Of a stretch of 64,000 bases of DNA, positions 54,690 to 64,000 are shown piece after piece (position 1 is the first letter of the stretch; the number at the start of each line of letters is the position of its first letter). The stretch is from positions 5,141,902 to 5,205,901 of the forward strand of contig NW_020656077.1 in NCBI RefSeq assembly GCF_003589595.1, written 5' to 3'. The notes under the pieces are model-generated. The model made no database searches, was not told the DNA's origin, and was given only the letters and a program-made list of their open reading frames with translations. This stretch comes from Hyposmocoma kahamanoa. Lineage: Eukaryota; Arthropoda; Insecta; Lepidoptera; Cosmopterigidae. Made by a program: the position numbers and the translations under genes.

Positions 54690-55190
54690 GCTAAATCGAA
54701 TGTCTGTGAGTTTACACTTTTGCGCATCAACATTACAATTGAAGATATCAACTTCCAGGTCATGATTGCTCAGCACACTATCCAAGCTCTTGCTAACTCT
54801 ACATAGAAAACTATTTTGTCTATAGGTAGTCCTCGCTAAGGGAACGTCAATAGGGTGATAGTGTGATAGAACGAGTAGGTCCATTAAACGAAATATCACC
54901 CAATAAGTCAAAGCAGTCAACATTACCATTTATCATGTTTAGAATATATATAATGCAATATCAAAGATTTTTCGGTGAATATTTAGAGGTAATAGATTCA
55001 TTACAGAGACGTGGGTAGTCGCATTAATTATTAGACTTACTCGTTTTATAGCATAAGAATTTAATAAATTCATTATGGCCTTCTTCAATTCTGTCTGTAT
55101 GGACTTGATATCTCGGACTACAGATTTGGGAAGCATATTCTAACTTACTACGAACATATGCATAATGTAATATTCGTAAAGTTCTGTATA
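54690..55190 (-). pseudogene. LINE RT C-terminal part, several frameshifts
   Basis: Minus-strand frames in order: RILHYAYVRSKLEYASQICS and PRYQVHTDRIEE...FIKFLCYKTS (55190-55060); a shift to VSVMNLLPLNIHRKIFDIAL; a shift to NGNVDCFDLLGDISFNGPTR and SITLSPY; a shift to DVPLARTTYRQNSFLCRVSK and LEVDIFN near 54715. VRSKLEYASxIWSPxY is the post-polymerase block of many LINEs, and the RTxYRxNSFxxR...DIF block is its C-terminal tail. The catalytic RT is absent. At least three frameshifts make this an old inactive fragment. Confidence 0.8.
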
Positions 55191-55357
55191 TATAATCCTT
55201 TTTTTTGTGATTTTTTGTGTTACGTTAATCCAAAAAATACGTGTTTACTTTCTTTTTTTTTTAAACGCTTTATCTATTATTCTTACTTATTGCACAAATT
55301 ACATTGAGATGTGACCAAAATTAACATACAATGAATAGCGACATCTCTCGCCAGGAC

Positions 55358-55575
55358 TGGTAGCTGTAAAGGTACTAACTGGGTGATAAATCTGCAATAG
55401 ATTTCTCATAGATGGCGCTACGACTAAAAAGTCGTTGAAAGACCAAGTACAAAGACACGACGCAAGCACATAGAAAAATTCGTGAGGTCCGTTGGTTCGT
55501 TCCGTGGCTTAGTTGGTATAGCGTCTGGCACAGTATGCAAGAAGACGTCGGTTCGAATCCGACCGGATCGAAAGA
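55358..55575 (+). repeat. family E tRNA-derived SINE, copy 2
   Basis: Head GTGGCTTAGTTGGTATAGCG and CGGTTCGAATCCGACCGG (55499-55572), preceded by TGTAAAGGTACTAACTGGG and ATAGATTTCTCATAGATGGC shared with 28609-28790. Confidence 0.82.
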
Positions 55576-55624
55576 ATTTTTTCTGAGTGTTCGATCTTTG
55601 TATTATTAATTATAACAAAATTAA

Positions 55625-55652
55625 CATATATATATATATATATATATATAAT
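55625..55652. repeat. (TA)n microsatellite
   Basis: About fourteen AT dinucleotides. Confidence 0.97.
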
Positions 55653-56124
55653 GTCTATTAACATGGTTTAACTATGTTTTAGGCAGTGGTAGTATGAATT
55701 TTGAGAAATGGGAGCTATAACTATGTAGATAGAAAGGCTAGCAAAGACTATACTCACAGGAAACGAATTAGAAACATTTTACGCTCCAATTAACAGCGAG
55801 CTGCGTTAAGAAGTCATTCGTTTCGAATACGTGGCCAATGAAGACATATTGAACATAGCGTTTGCATAATAATTGGTGGTTTGTTGGTTAATTAAGAATA
55901 ATTGTGGGGTCGGAAGAATATGGCCGATACGCGCTGAGAATCTAAATCTGGATTGTTCTATTTAATGTACTGAAGGTATAAGAACTACTTACTGTACTTC
56001 CAATCTAGGAGTAAGTGTTGGAAAGACATAGAGACATTAATTTTATGTCAATGGCATCAACAACCCAAATATCTCCATTTGTCCCAAATGTCGTCTTTTA
56101 ACTTGTGCTCAACAGATTATTAAC
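55653..56124. other. unassigned sequence
   Basis: Nothing supported. Confidence 0.5.
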
Positions 56125-56260
56125 TTAACTCCGTCCAAAGACGACGTCGATAGACCAACGGTTTGGATTGTGGATGCTGGATGATGAGGTACCGAGTTCG
56201 ATTCCCGTTAGGATCAATTTGGGAAACGAATATTTCCAAATTGGTCCTAATCTGGGTGTT
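56125..56260 (+). repeat. family H tRNA-derived SINE head
   Basis: An A-box-like ATAGACCAACGGTTTGG and a B box GAGTTCGATTCCCGTTAGG, followed by TTTCCAAATTGGTCCTAA, the same motif as beside the head at 2786-2880. Confidence 0.6.
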
Positions 56261-56883
56261 CTGGTACTGTTCTTGAAGTTCACGTGTTTGAGACCAGGTA
56301 ATTGTGTAATTATCTGGCACATTATTAATATGTTTTTCTTTTTTCATACGTCGTTTTGACTGTGTTGTTTTGACTACATTTACCGATGGAAATCACATAA
56401 ATGTGATATAGTGTGTATCTATGCTGAGGGTGTATTGCGACATTATTTCGTCTCTTTCTTCTTCTTTTTCCTGTCCTTATCCCATGATTAAAAAAGGGTG
56501 GTGTCGGCACAACATGTATTTTTCTTCCGCTCTCTCGTCACACTCAGCCGTCATTTCCGTAGTCTATTTCGTCTTCTATCGACTTAGATTTTCTGACAAA
56601 CTTTCTGACAATTCGGCATATATTTAAAATTGTACAGCTTTTTGTAAGATAATCTAATAATTTGAGACTTATTATTACCATTTTTTAGTTTAGTTTTTGA
56701 ACGCGAGTCTAGATTTTAGGAGGCGAGTTGCCAGTCGCCAGTCGCGTCTCGTAATCCGTGCGCTGAAAATTGTATAAATAAGAACATGTGGAGAAAATTT
56801 GCCACGGATCCGACGTTGACAAGCGCCCGATGGGACTGACGGGGCAGCGGGCGGCGCTGCGTGTCATAGTAATAGTAAATACC
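56261..56883. other. unassigned sequence
   Basis: Contains short GC-richer patches (GAGTTGCCAGTCGCCAGTCG near 56725) but no gene or shared repeat. Confidence 0.45.
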
Positions 56884-57378
56884 CATCGAATATATAACCA
56901 GAAATAGTGACGAATTGTCATTTAATTTGTTTCAAAACAATTAACGTATTTTAATTGGTTATTTTAAATTAAGTAACAACTGCGCTCCGATTGGCCAGCC
57001 CTAATTCGAAACAATTGACGGATGTCGTCTAGTTCGACCAGTTTAACTTGAGTTTTGCTATAATGGACGAATATTTCAAAATTATATATTGAATATTTAA
57101 TTACCGATGATATGTGATTCCGTTTCCTGTTTTTCCCACACCACCGAATGGAACAGCCTAGTTAGAGATATTATCCTTATTACAATAAATACAGAATATT
57201 TTTGGAATATACGGAGACGTGCACACAGGTCAGTGGTTGGCGCTGTACTATTTCAGCTTTGTAATTTATGATTTCAGCGCAAACGAGAGTTGATATTTAA
57301 AAGTGATATACATTTGCCTGACGAGTTGCTAGGGATGGATGGCTTATTTCGTCTCTATTTCTGGTTATGTACTCGATG
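56884..57378 (-). mobile_element. P-element-like MITE, copy 2 (495 bp, 8-bp TSD)
   Basis: Ends CATCGAATATATAACCAGAA and GGTTATGTACTCGATG, flanked by a perfect 8-bp duplication TAAATACC at 56876-56883 and 57379-57386. The interior matches 9773-10265 on the opposite strand, including AATAAATACAGAATATTTTT and the THAP-exon block near 57105-57165, where the ATG is lost. Two copies with independent, perfect 8-bp duplications confirm the element's ends. Confidence 0.88.
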
Positions 57379-57386
57379 TAAATACC

Positions 57387-57858
57387 TAAACCATTTGATC
57401 TAGTAAAACAGTATTTCCCGCTTCTTCTCCCGCAACTCGCCTAAAGTGCAATGCACAATGTGCTTTGTAATTATCGAATATATTTGAGTAAGAAAACTAT
57501 AGCGTGTTTCGGTGAATTGGGATCACAAATGTAACAAATTATGCGAGGATCTATCGAAGAAGTTCTGCTCCAATCTTACTCGATACACGGTAATGTAATT
57601 GAAACGTGAACCGATTTCAGAGTGGAGTATTTTGCCCCAACAACGGAATAATATAATCTCTATTCTATAATTCCTTAACGCTTCCGATTCAGATACTCGT
57701 AGTTACGGTTGTTTCGTAAACTAATTTCAGATTTGTACACTAATCCTATTAGGATAGCAAGGGGCCGCCCGTGAATTACGTCACATGTTCAAGGGGCCCC
57801 GCAAAGTTATGACGGTTTAACGGTAGTTGTCATTTCTGTGACATCATTGAGATAATCA
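57387..57858. other. unassigned sequence
   Basis: The first ~60 bp (TAAACCATTTGATCTAG...CCCGCTTC) resemble 33369-33410, so MITE copy 2 probably landed in or beside another dispersed repeat. Nothing else supported. Confidence 0.45.
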
Positions 57859-57862
57859 TTAA

Positions 57863-58452
57863 CACTTTCGTCGCCGGCTAGAATTCACAAAACAGTTCAA
57901 AAAATGACATTTGCTTATGTAACTATTTTTGGCCTCATCTGCGTATATACGAGTATATAAATTTTTTCGATATATTTCATTACTTGTGATTTTTATAAAT
58001 GCCGGGCATTTCAATTCACCATAGCTCAAACGGAATAATTTAATAACGGAGCGTTTAGGCTGCACACACATCACAATGGTGGGGGCACAGACTACGTACA
58101 CGTAATTTTCGATCAATGTTTACCCAAAACTGACATACGTGTTTGATTTTAGATTGACATTGCACGTAAACCATTTTTTTTTGCTTTGTAACTTTTAAAT
58201 TCAATTTGGGAAAAGTCATTTTTTGTAATCGAAATATTTTTTTCCTCTAAGTGTAAAAAAGAAGGTATGCCATAAAAAATTATAAAAATCAAGTAGCAAC
58301 AGAAGTTCATTAGGGCAGCGTCGGACAAGTTATATGGCTAAATACGTAGTGTGAACGAGAATCGCAAAGTTAGGTATGTCTTGTGCCGGTCAGTTTGCCC
58401 CAATAGGTAGATGAGCTGCCGGTCATTTTGACCCACCACGGCGACGAACGTG
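57863..58452. mobile_element. piggyBac-like MITE (590 bp, TTAA-flanked)
   Basis: Left end CACTTTCGTCGCCGGC and right end (inward) CACGTTCGTCGCCGTGG match at 13 of the first 14 positions. Both are flanked by TTAA (57859-57862 and 58453-58456). A subterminal CCGGTCATTTTGACCC-type motif repeats near 58390 and 58425. The minus-strand frame 57859-58116 (KRSVIKLFRLSYGELKCPAF) fills half the element but has no motif I can assign. TTAA target plus short CAC- ends point to the piggyBac superfamily; a non-autonomous copy. Confidence 0.75.
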
Positions 58453-58558
58453 TTAATATGTAATTGAACTCTATGTAATTATATATACGATGGTTTAGTA
58501 ACAGTAGAGCTAACTGTCAGAGTCAGGAAAATCATAATATATAATATAGGTATTTACA

Positions 58559-58715
58559 GGCAAATGGAAATTGTTAACTTACGTCTTAGGAGACAGGCGC
58601 AGTGACAGTGTCCCTCAGGTCTTTACGATTTGAAGCTCAGAGTGGTGGACAATTGTTATGAGCAGTCTTGTAGTTTACCACCGGATGCACGACTCCTGCG
58701 TCCCGTCACTTGGTG
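58559..58715 (-). repeat. family A repeat, copy 14 (5' half, diverged)
   Basis: From GCAAATGGAAATTGTTAACT to GCGTCCCGTCACTTGG on the plus strand, in minus orientation. The AAGCTCAGAGTG core is recognisable. Confidence 0.82.
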
Positions 58716-58774
58716 TAAAAAAATTCTCTCTGCATAAAAATAGTTTTGAGTTAATAAAGTATTTTAACAGATTT

Positions 58775-59020
58775 CAAAAAAAGGAGGAATTTTGTGTGTG
58801 TATGTTGCACAATTACTCGGACACTTGTGAACCAATTTCTATGATTATTTTTTACGTCAGTAAGAATGATCTCTTTCATTTTTGTAGAAATATTCCACCT
58901 CTAAAGGGTGCAAATTAGGCGACGAATTCCGGCTTATTGGATTTCACCCACTTTCTCCTTACTGAATCGATAACCGACAATAAAAGAAATTCCACAAACT
59001 TACTGAGGTCTTTTTTATGA
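58775..59020 (+). repeat. family F repeat, copy 7 (most diverged)
   Basis: AACAGATTTCAAAAAAAGGA, TTGTGAACCAATTTCTATGA, ATATTCCACCTCTAAAGGGT and a TTACTGAGGTCTTTTTTATG end follow the family F order. Confidence 0.75.
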
Positions 59021-59831
59021 AAAAAAGTTACAGTTATACCGCTAATTAATATTAGCGATTAACAATATTCTATCTAATGATATAAATATTGAAGATGCAA
59101 TGTAATAATATGGAAAAAAAAGAAAAAGAAGAATTTCAGGGATTCTATAAAGAAATTTTTACATTTTTTTTAAACGGAGTTACGTGACGTTTGGAGGGTT
59201 GATATTTTTCATAAATTTTGATGTATTCATGTACTTTTTGTCGACAGATTTATCGATAGAATGTGAAAGGAAATAAAATGTTCCAGTAATAAGTTATTGC
59301 ATTATCTCCTTTTTTCGTTTTATTTAGACAGAAATGGAATTAACGTAATAATGAACTAATACGCTGTATGTACAAGTTTATTTTAATTTCATAATTAATT
59401 TGTACCTTAAACATTGTAGGCCCGTAGCGGGTAGATAGAGAGGACTTTAATTATGTTCATAAGATCTTAATATTCACCATATTCACATAATAAATGAATT
59501 CTATTCTATTCTACAGCTGAGTCACGGGGATGGAAATCAAATTGTAGATGTGCGATCTGATTCTTCCAAGATGGTGTCTGTTTTTATTATACAGTTTTTT
59601 ACGTTTTATAAATTTAATTTATATTCTAATGAAAGAAGTTCGGCCTGTATTTTATTTCACATATATCACAGCCAAAAGTTATCGTGTGTCCCTCTAAGGC
59701 TTTTTTTATTACGTTTGCGTTAATGACGATCATCTTGACATTGTAATATTGTGACATAGATAATATGATGTAAATTATTATATTCTATTCTATTCTATTC
59801 TTAAGCAGCGACATAGTCGCATTGCAAACGC
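59021..59831. other. AT-rich sequence with two (ATTCT)n tails
   Basis: Pentanucleotide ATTCT runs lie at 59497-59513 and 59781-59801. The second follows the LINE tail at 59832 on the minus strand (as AGAAT repeats) and looks like its 3' repeat tail. The first may end another element, but no coding sequence was recognised for it. Confidence 0.5.
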
Positions 59832-60060
59832 TTAACGATGAGGTCCATCACGTCGTTCACCTAAATAATACCTATTCACTCTCGCCTTGAAAAGGTCCAA
59901 GTTATAGTGTTCGGGACCCAAGTTATAAGTCCGCAGGCAGGGAATTCCACTCTCTAGCCGCTCGCTATATAAATATGGAAGGAAATATTCTCATAGGGAA
60001 TATCCTGAACATAGAGGTGGAACCCCAGCCCACAGTCCCCCGATCATGCGAAGGGGAAGG
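59832..60060 (-). pseudogene. LINE RT C-terminal tail with pentanucleotide 3' tail
   Basis: The minus strand reads FHLYVQDIPYENISFHIYIA, then after a shift RLESGIPCLRTYNLGPEHYN and LDLFKARVNRYYLGERRDGP, ending at the stop 59832-59834. The motif RLWNxLPxxVFPxxYNLxxFKARVNRYLLG is frequent at the end of lepidopteran LINE proteins, and the YNLDLFKARVNRYYLG half is intact while the WNSLP half is frameshifted. A tract of AGAAT repeats lies about 30 bp downstream (59781-59801). Polymerase and endonuclease are absent. Confidence 0.7.
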
Positions 60061-60265
60061 CGGAATCAAATCATGCAATTCTTAACTTGTTGGTTAGCTT
60101 ATTGTGTTCAGTTGTGAGCTGTTATTGAAGCCAATCCATCGCAGGGATTAGCTACATCGTTTGGAATCGATGGAATAATAAAATGTAGTCAAATGGGTAT
60201 CGTACGTATTTTCCGAACTACGGGCAGTGTCGTTATGAATCGGTACACAGACGTAGGAGTTTTAA

Positions 60266-60395
60266 GCCATATCATTACTTGTAATGAAAAATGGATTCTT
60301 GATGATAATGACGCACGACTACAGTGATTGGACGCTGGCGACAAGCCCAAAAAAAATTCTAGAAAGGAATTTACCTATAAAAATTGTTTGTAAAT
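60266..60395 (+). pseudogene. mariner transposase scrap (first catalytic motif)
   Basis: Plus-strand codons give HIITCNEKWILDDNDARLQ, a stop, then LDAGDKPKKNSRKEFTYK. This follows the mariner block IITCDEKWILYDNxxRxxQWLDxxxxPKxxxKPxLHxxK that carries the first catalytic aspartate, which is asparagine here (CNEKW for CDEKW). Weaker similarity may extend upstream to about 60120, but several shifts make it unreadable. It is a short, inactivated fragment unrelated to the Tc1-like element 180 bp downstream. Confidence 0.55.
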
Positions 60396-60577
60396 TATAT
60401 TCACCTGATTTCGTGTGTAGGATAATTATATACAAGTAAAACAATACTGTCGAAAATAAGTTTCGAAGAATTTGTAATTTCCCGTTCCACACTTTTCTAC
60501 TGCAAAGGAATAAATGAGCTTTTATAGAGATGGGAAATGACTTTTGACGATTTTTCCGGATTTAAATCACGTATATA

Positions 60578-62120
60578 CACACATCAAAAAAAGTTTGCGA
60601 TCACTTCGAAAAACTGAAATCTTTTTTGTTACTGTAGATTATATTATGATTTTTTCTTCTTTTTAGATTCTTTATTTAAAAATAAATTAGAACATAAAAC
60701 AATGACCCCGTTCAATTGTTTTTTCATATAAAAAGGCTTTCAGTCCTAGCTTACGCTCATTCAGAAATCTGATTTAGTCAATTATAAGCGATTCAAGATA
60801 TTTTTCGCGGAAAGTTGTGATTGAAAAAATGCCAAGAGGATTATCAGAGGTTTTACGAGCTAGAATAGTAACTTTGAGGGAAGAAGGATACACCACGAGA
60901 GTAATAGCACGCAGACTTGCTATATCCCAATCCTGTGTCGTGGCTACGTTGCAGAGGTATCACGGAATGGGGAATTTAGTTGACCGACCCCGCAGCGGTC
61001 GCCCAACTGTTTTGACAGCTGCCCAAAAGTGCTATATTAGATTGCTGGCAGCCCGTGATCCAACAATCAACGCCACTAAGATAAAAGCAGAAGTCAGGGC
61101 CGCCTCTGGGCTTGAAGTTAGCACGCAGACCGTTCGCAATTGCTTGCACCAGGCTGGATTACGAGCACGGAGGTCTTGGCGAGCTCCGCTCAATTCCCGG
61201 CAACGTCAACAACGAAGATTGCAGTGGGCTAGACTTCGGCAAAATGAAGAAGGTGAGGACGAAAACATTTGGCAAAACTGTCTCTTGGTTGACGATTTCC
61301 GAATCAGCACTCATCCAGATAACCGACGTGTCCGTGTCTGGAGAAGACCAGGCGACCGTGAAAGACAAAGAACTGCCACTGGAACAGTTCAGCAAGGCGG
61401 AAAATCGGTGTCCTTTTGGGGTGGCATTATGATTGGAGCTAGAACGCCTTTGATCCCGTATCGGGGCTTCATGACAGCAGACATGTACAAAGCAGTTGCT
61501 ATTGATGATATCGTCAGACCATTCCGAGTAAACCATGGGCACCAATTTGTACTGGTCGATGATAATGCGCCCGCACATCGAGCTCAACGAGTCAATGCTG
61601 CTCTTCAAGAATACGATATCACACGATTAGACTGGCCTGCCGGCTCGCCCGACTTAAACCCAATAGAGCACGCGTGGGATGCTCTTAAACGAGCAGTATG
61701 GAACCGTGAGCCACGTCCCCAGACAGTTCCAGAGCTCAGGGAAGCCGCTATTGAAGAATGGGATAGGTTACCCCAGGAAATGCTGGATAACTTGATCCTC
61801 AGCATGCCCAGGAGGATCTTCGCATGTATTCGAGCCAGGGGAGGAGTTATTTTATATTGAATTCACACCTTTTAATAATAAATTGTTGTTTAAGTTTAAT
61901 TAAACAGTCTTTTTCTTTCTATGAAATTTCTATCACTATTACATTATGATTAATGGCTCAATTTTTTAAAATAAATAATAAAAAATAGTTTTATATTTTA
62001 ATTTCAAACAGGGTATTCCTATTTAAAGAAAGCATACAACATAGATTTTTTCTTGATAAAGTTAAATTTAAAGAATTATAGGAGCTTATGCTATTGATCG
62101 CAAACTTTTTTTGATGTGTG
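60578..62120 (+). mobile_element. complete Tc1-like transposon (1543 bp)
   Basis: Perfect 26-bp terminal inverted repeats begin CACACATCAAAAAAAGTTTG and are flanked by TA at 60576-60577 and 62121-62122. Removing the element and one TA restores the family B arm (CACGTATATGTTTTTTCAAA), so ends and target are certain. It encodes one uninterrupted transposase. Perfect ends and an intact frame make this the best candidate for a recently or currently active element in the window. Confidence 0.95.
60829..61860 (+). CDS. Tc1-family transposase, DD34E, intact
   Basis: 343 codons from the ATG at 60829; an upstream in-frame GTG at 60817 is not needed. The transposase excises the element and inserts it at TA. 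An N-terminal pair of helix-turn-helix units (RARIVTLREEGYTTRVIARR about residues 11-30; TINATKIKAEVRAASGLEVS about 80-99) flanks the GRPR-like linker RPRSGRPTVLT. The catalytic domain has LLVDDFRIST with D155, the VWRRPGDR and SFWGGIMIG motifs, FVLVDDNAPAHRA with D245, and SPDLNPIEHAWD with E280, exactly 34 residues after D245. The common D-E-S-R at the first site is D-D-F-R here. Length is normal for the family. No stop or frameshift. Regulation is not visible. Frames on the other strand are shadows. Confidence 0.95.
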   Translation: MPRGLSEVLRARIVTLREEGYTTRVIARRLAISQSCVVATLQRYHGMGNLVDRPRSGRPTVLTAAQKCYIRLLAARDPTINATKIKAEVRAASGLEVSTQTVRNCLHQAGLRARRSWRAPLNSRQRQQRRLQWARLRQNEEGEDENIWQNCLLVDDFRISTHPDNRRVRVWRRPGDRERQRTATGTVQQGGKSVSFWGGIMIGARTPLIPYRGFMTADMYKAVAIDDIVRPFRVNHGHQFVLVDDNAPAHRAQRVNAALQEYDITRLDWPAGSPDLNPIEHAWDALKRAVWNREPRPQTVPELREAAIEEWDRLPQEMLDNLILSMPRRIFACIRARGGVILY

Positions 62121-62721
62121 TATGTTTTTTCAAACAAATCAATGTTTCGGGCCCTTTACAAGTCCCATGGTCACGGTTGACTGAGGTGGTACAGTCATCA
62201 ATCAACCAGTTATGTCGAATATTAATGCAAACCCTATTTTTACATTATGGTTACAAAAGTTATTAATTAAACACTTTATTTTTAATTTTACTATGAAACA
62301 GTCCAATTTACGCTACATTGTTTTACAAATTATTTCATTGTAACAATATGAATTTTTAGTAAGTTAAATTTATAATTAATTAATAATGGAATTAGTACTG
62401 CAGTCTTATGTCTGTTTGGGATTTTTCATCAGAGAAAATACTGGATCCCAAACTCGTGGTACGAAGAAACCATCTTCCCTGTTGAAATTAGGATTTTTTT
62501 AAATTCATTGGTCTCGCATCCTGGGTAGATAACGGACTTCTTTTGCAAGGTTCTTCTTCTTATTGAGATGGTCAGAAATGTGTCGATAGCGTAAGTGGAT
62601 AGTTTCATAAAATACTTGTTTCTAAAACATTATTTTTATTTCAATTTTCTTCAACTGAACTTTTCTTGAAATTTGGCATATAAATTTAGAGAAACTATGA
62701 ATAAAAATAAAATAACGCACA

Positions 62722-62918
62722 CACTCAACATAGCCCCGCACTACGGAAACCCTGTGTCGCGGGTGCCATGGACACACACATAGACAACCACAAATGACAC
62801 CCAAACTCGCGAGAGAAATAAATGTAGGCCATACAAATATTTCTCCCGGCCCGGGAATCAAACCTGGGACCTCTGCGTGGCAGTCCGGCAAGGTAATCGT
62901 TCGGCCACAGAGGCAATT
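62722..62918 (-). repeat. family C tRNA-derived SINE, copy 4
   Basis: Minus-oriented: A box TGGCCGAACGATTACC, B box CCCAGGTTTGATTCCCGGGC, body ending GGTTTCCGTAGTGCGGGGCT. It lies in the centre of the family B foldback. Confidence 0.9.
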
Positions 62919-62935
62919 AGTCTAACTACTAGTAA

Positions 62936-63014
62936 AGCTCAGAGGTTCGAGTCTGGATTCGAACTTACGGCCTCAACTTGAGAGGAGGTAGGTCAAACCA
63001 CGCTACCACGACTT
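62936..63014 (-). repeat. tRNA-like segment (separate SINE family)
   Basis: On the minus strand GTCGTGGTAGCGTGGTTTGA (A-box-like) and CGTAAGTTCGAATCCAGACT (B box) are spaced as in a tRNA. The stems do not close fully, so it is a tRNA-derived repeat or pseudogene. Confidence 0.55.
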
Positions 63015-63182
63015 TTGCGTTTAGCGTTGTGTACTTACATACTAAAGAATAATTATAACTATGTGTGGGATGACAGTGTGAGTTTTTGAACTTCAATGTT
63101 TTGTATCAAGGCTTAATTTAAATTCTCTTAACAAACTATTAATATAATATATAATATAAAAAGTTTGACAAACCTCAGGTCT
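63015..63182. other. unassigned spacer of the foldback
   Basis: AT-rich, no recognised feature. Confidence 0.5.
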
Positions 63183-63952
63183 TTGCAAAAGAAGTCCGTT
63201 ATCTACCCAGGATGCTGCAAGACGCCATCGAAATTAAAAAAACATCCTAATTTCAACGGGGAAGATGGTTTCTCCGTACCACCAGTTTGGGATCCAGTAT
63301 TTCCTCTAATGAAAAATCCCAAACAGACATAAGACTGTAGTACTAATTAATATGTTTTAGTTTATGTTAATTTCTATGATTAATTAATAATAAATTGAAC
63401 TTAATAAAAATTCATTCAATAAAATAATTTGTAAAAGCTAATGTAGCGTAAATTGGAATGTTTTCTTTGTAAAATTAAAAATAAGGTATTTAATTAATAA
63501 CTATTGTAACTATAGTGAAAAAATAGGGTGGTTTGCATCAATATTAGACATAACTGGTTGAAGACTGTACCACCTCAGTCAACCGTGACCATGGGACCTG
63601 TAAAGGGCCCGAAACGTCGGTTTGTTTGAAAAAATAAATATACGCGATTTAAATACGAAAAAATAGTTTCATCTCCTATGTGTAACAATCGCGAAAACCT
63701 AAGAACTCGATAAATAAAGGGTGGTTTCAGTTATACAATTAACTTTACATTAACCGTAGATGGTACCTCCTGTTAAGCTTATCAAGCCTGTGTCAGGAGG
63801 CACCGCTCTTCCACATAAGCGCATTTTACATTTTAACTTACAATTTTCGAGTTTAATTTCAATTTTAATTTTTATATTTCCAAATAATCTCAAAACAAAC
63901 AATTCAATTCATTCATCAATTTTAAATTTAATTTAAATCTTAAAACGTATGT

Positions 63953-64000
<48 letters not shown>
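63953..64000. repeat. (TG)n microsatellite running off the window end
   Basis: At least 23 TG units, continuing past the last base given. Confidence 0.97.

Larger units (their letters stand above)
60530..63713. mobile_element. family B foldback, large copy (arms ~530 bp)
   Basis: The left arm covers 60530-60577 plus 62121-62550 and the right arm 63183-63713. They are inverted copies: CCGGATTTAAATCACGTATA, GGGCCCTTTACAAGTCCCAT, TCTTATGTCTGTTTGGGATT and GATAACGGACTTCTTTTGCA on the left all return inverted on the right. The left arm is interrupted by a Tc1-like transposon. The 632-bp centre holds a family C SINE and a tRNA-like segment. No frame for a transposase or RT was recognised inside the arms. 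Confidence 0.85.

Noticed and set aside
57859..58116. 85-codon minus frame as a host gene
   Set aside because: Begins and ends within the TTAA-flanked MITE and runs into its terminal repeat.
61112..61805. Additional frames on both strands within the Tc1 element
   Set aside because: Shadows of the intact transposase, which has full domain support.

Overview
The window looks like intergenic or intronic DNA of a moth or butterfly (Lepidoptera). It is AT-rich and packed with repeats. It carries a eukaryotic tRNA gene and many families of short interspersed repeats with tRNA-like heads, together with 5'-truncated non-LTR retrotransposons and Tc1/mariner, hAT, P-like and piggyBac-like DNA transposons. 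The repeat style (short repeats with T-arm motifs, and a roughly 285-bp repeat present about 14 times) is what I know from lepidopteran genomes. That assignment is inference, since no host protein gene anchors it. The only confident host gene is tRNA-Pro(AGG) at 43492-43563.

Layout. 1-8.4 kb: a compound microsatellite, the first copy of a ~985-bp repeat (R1) carrying a reverse-transcriptase tail, a 2.9-kb non-LTR element on the minus strand (4467-7390) and an RTE-like remnant. 9.3-14.7 kb: a foldback made from a mariner-like transposase end, with a 493-bp P-element-like MITE nested in it (perfect 8-bp target duplication); a second foldback; a truncated LINE nested inside a copy of family A. 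16.4-21.8 kb: a hAT/BED remnant, family A and F repeats, and a 988-bp TA-flanked mariner-like element. 22-31 kb: a decayed coding-like stretch, a candidate cut-and-paste element, LINE remnants, SINEs and a palindromic MITE (G). 31-43 kb: the second R1 copy, an inverted SINE pair, long unassigned AT-rich stretches, a 20-bp minisatellite and a mariner pseudogene. 43.5 kb: tRNA-Pro. 44-48.9 kb: LINE tails and F/A repeats. 48.9-50.85 kb: a giant inverted repeat (arms ~630 bp) whose loop is a tandem array of five tRNA-like units. 51.8-56.3 kb: an assembly gap inside a foldback, a LINE tail and SINEs. 56.9-58.5 kb: the second P-like MITE and a TTAA-flanked piggyBac-like MITE. 59.8-63.7 kb: a large foldback (family B) carrying an apparently intact Tc1-like transposon in one arm.

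No operon-like or cooperative gene system is present. What works together here is mobile DNA: non-autonomous elements with inverted ends, nested insertions that give relative ages, and mosaic repeats that share internal modules. The strongest candidates for something undescribed are the tRNA-like array inside the giant inverted repeat, the THAP-exon P-like MITE family, and the inverted-arm family B.

Repeat family names (A to H, R1) are local labels for this report. Family assignments rest on motifs read by eye. No database search was run.
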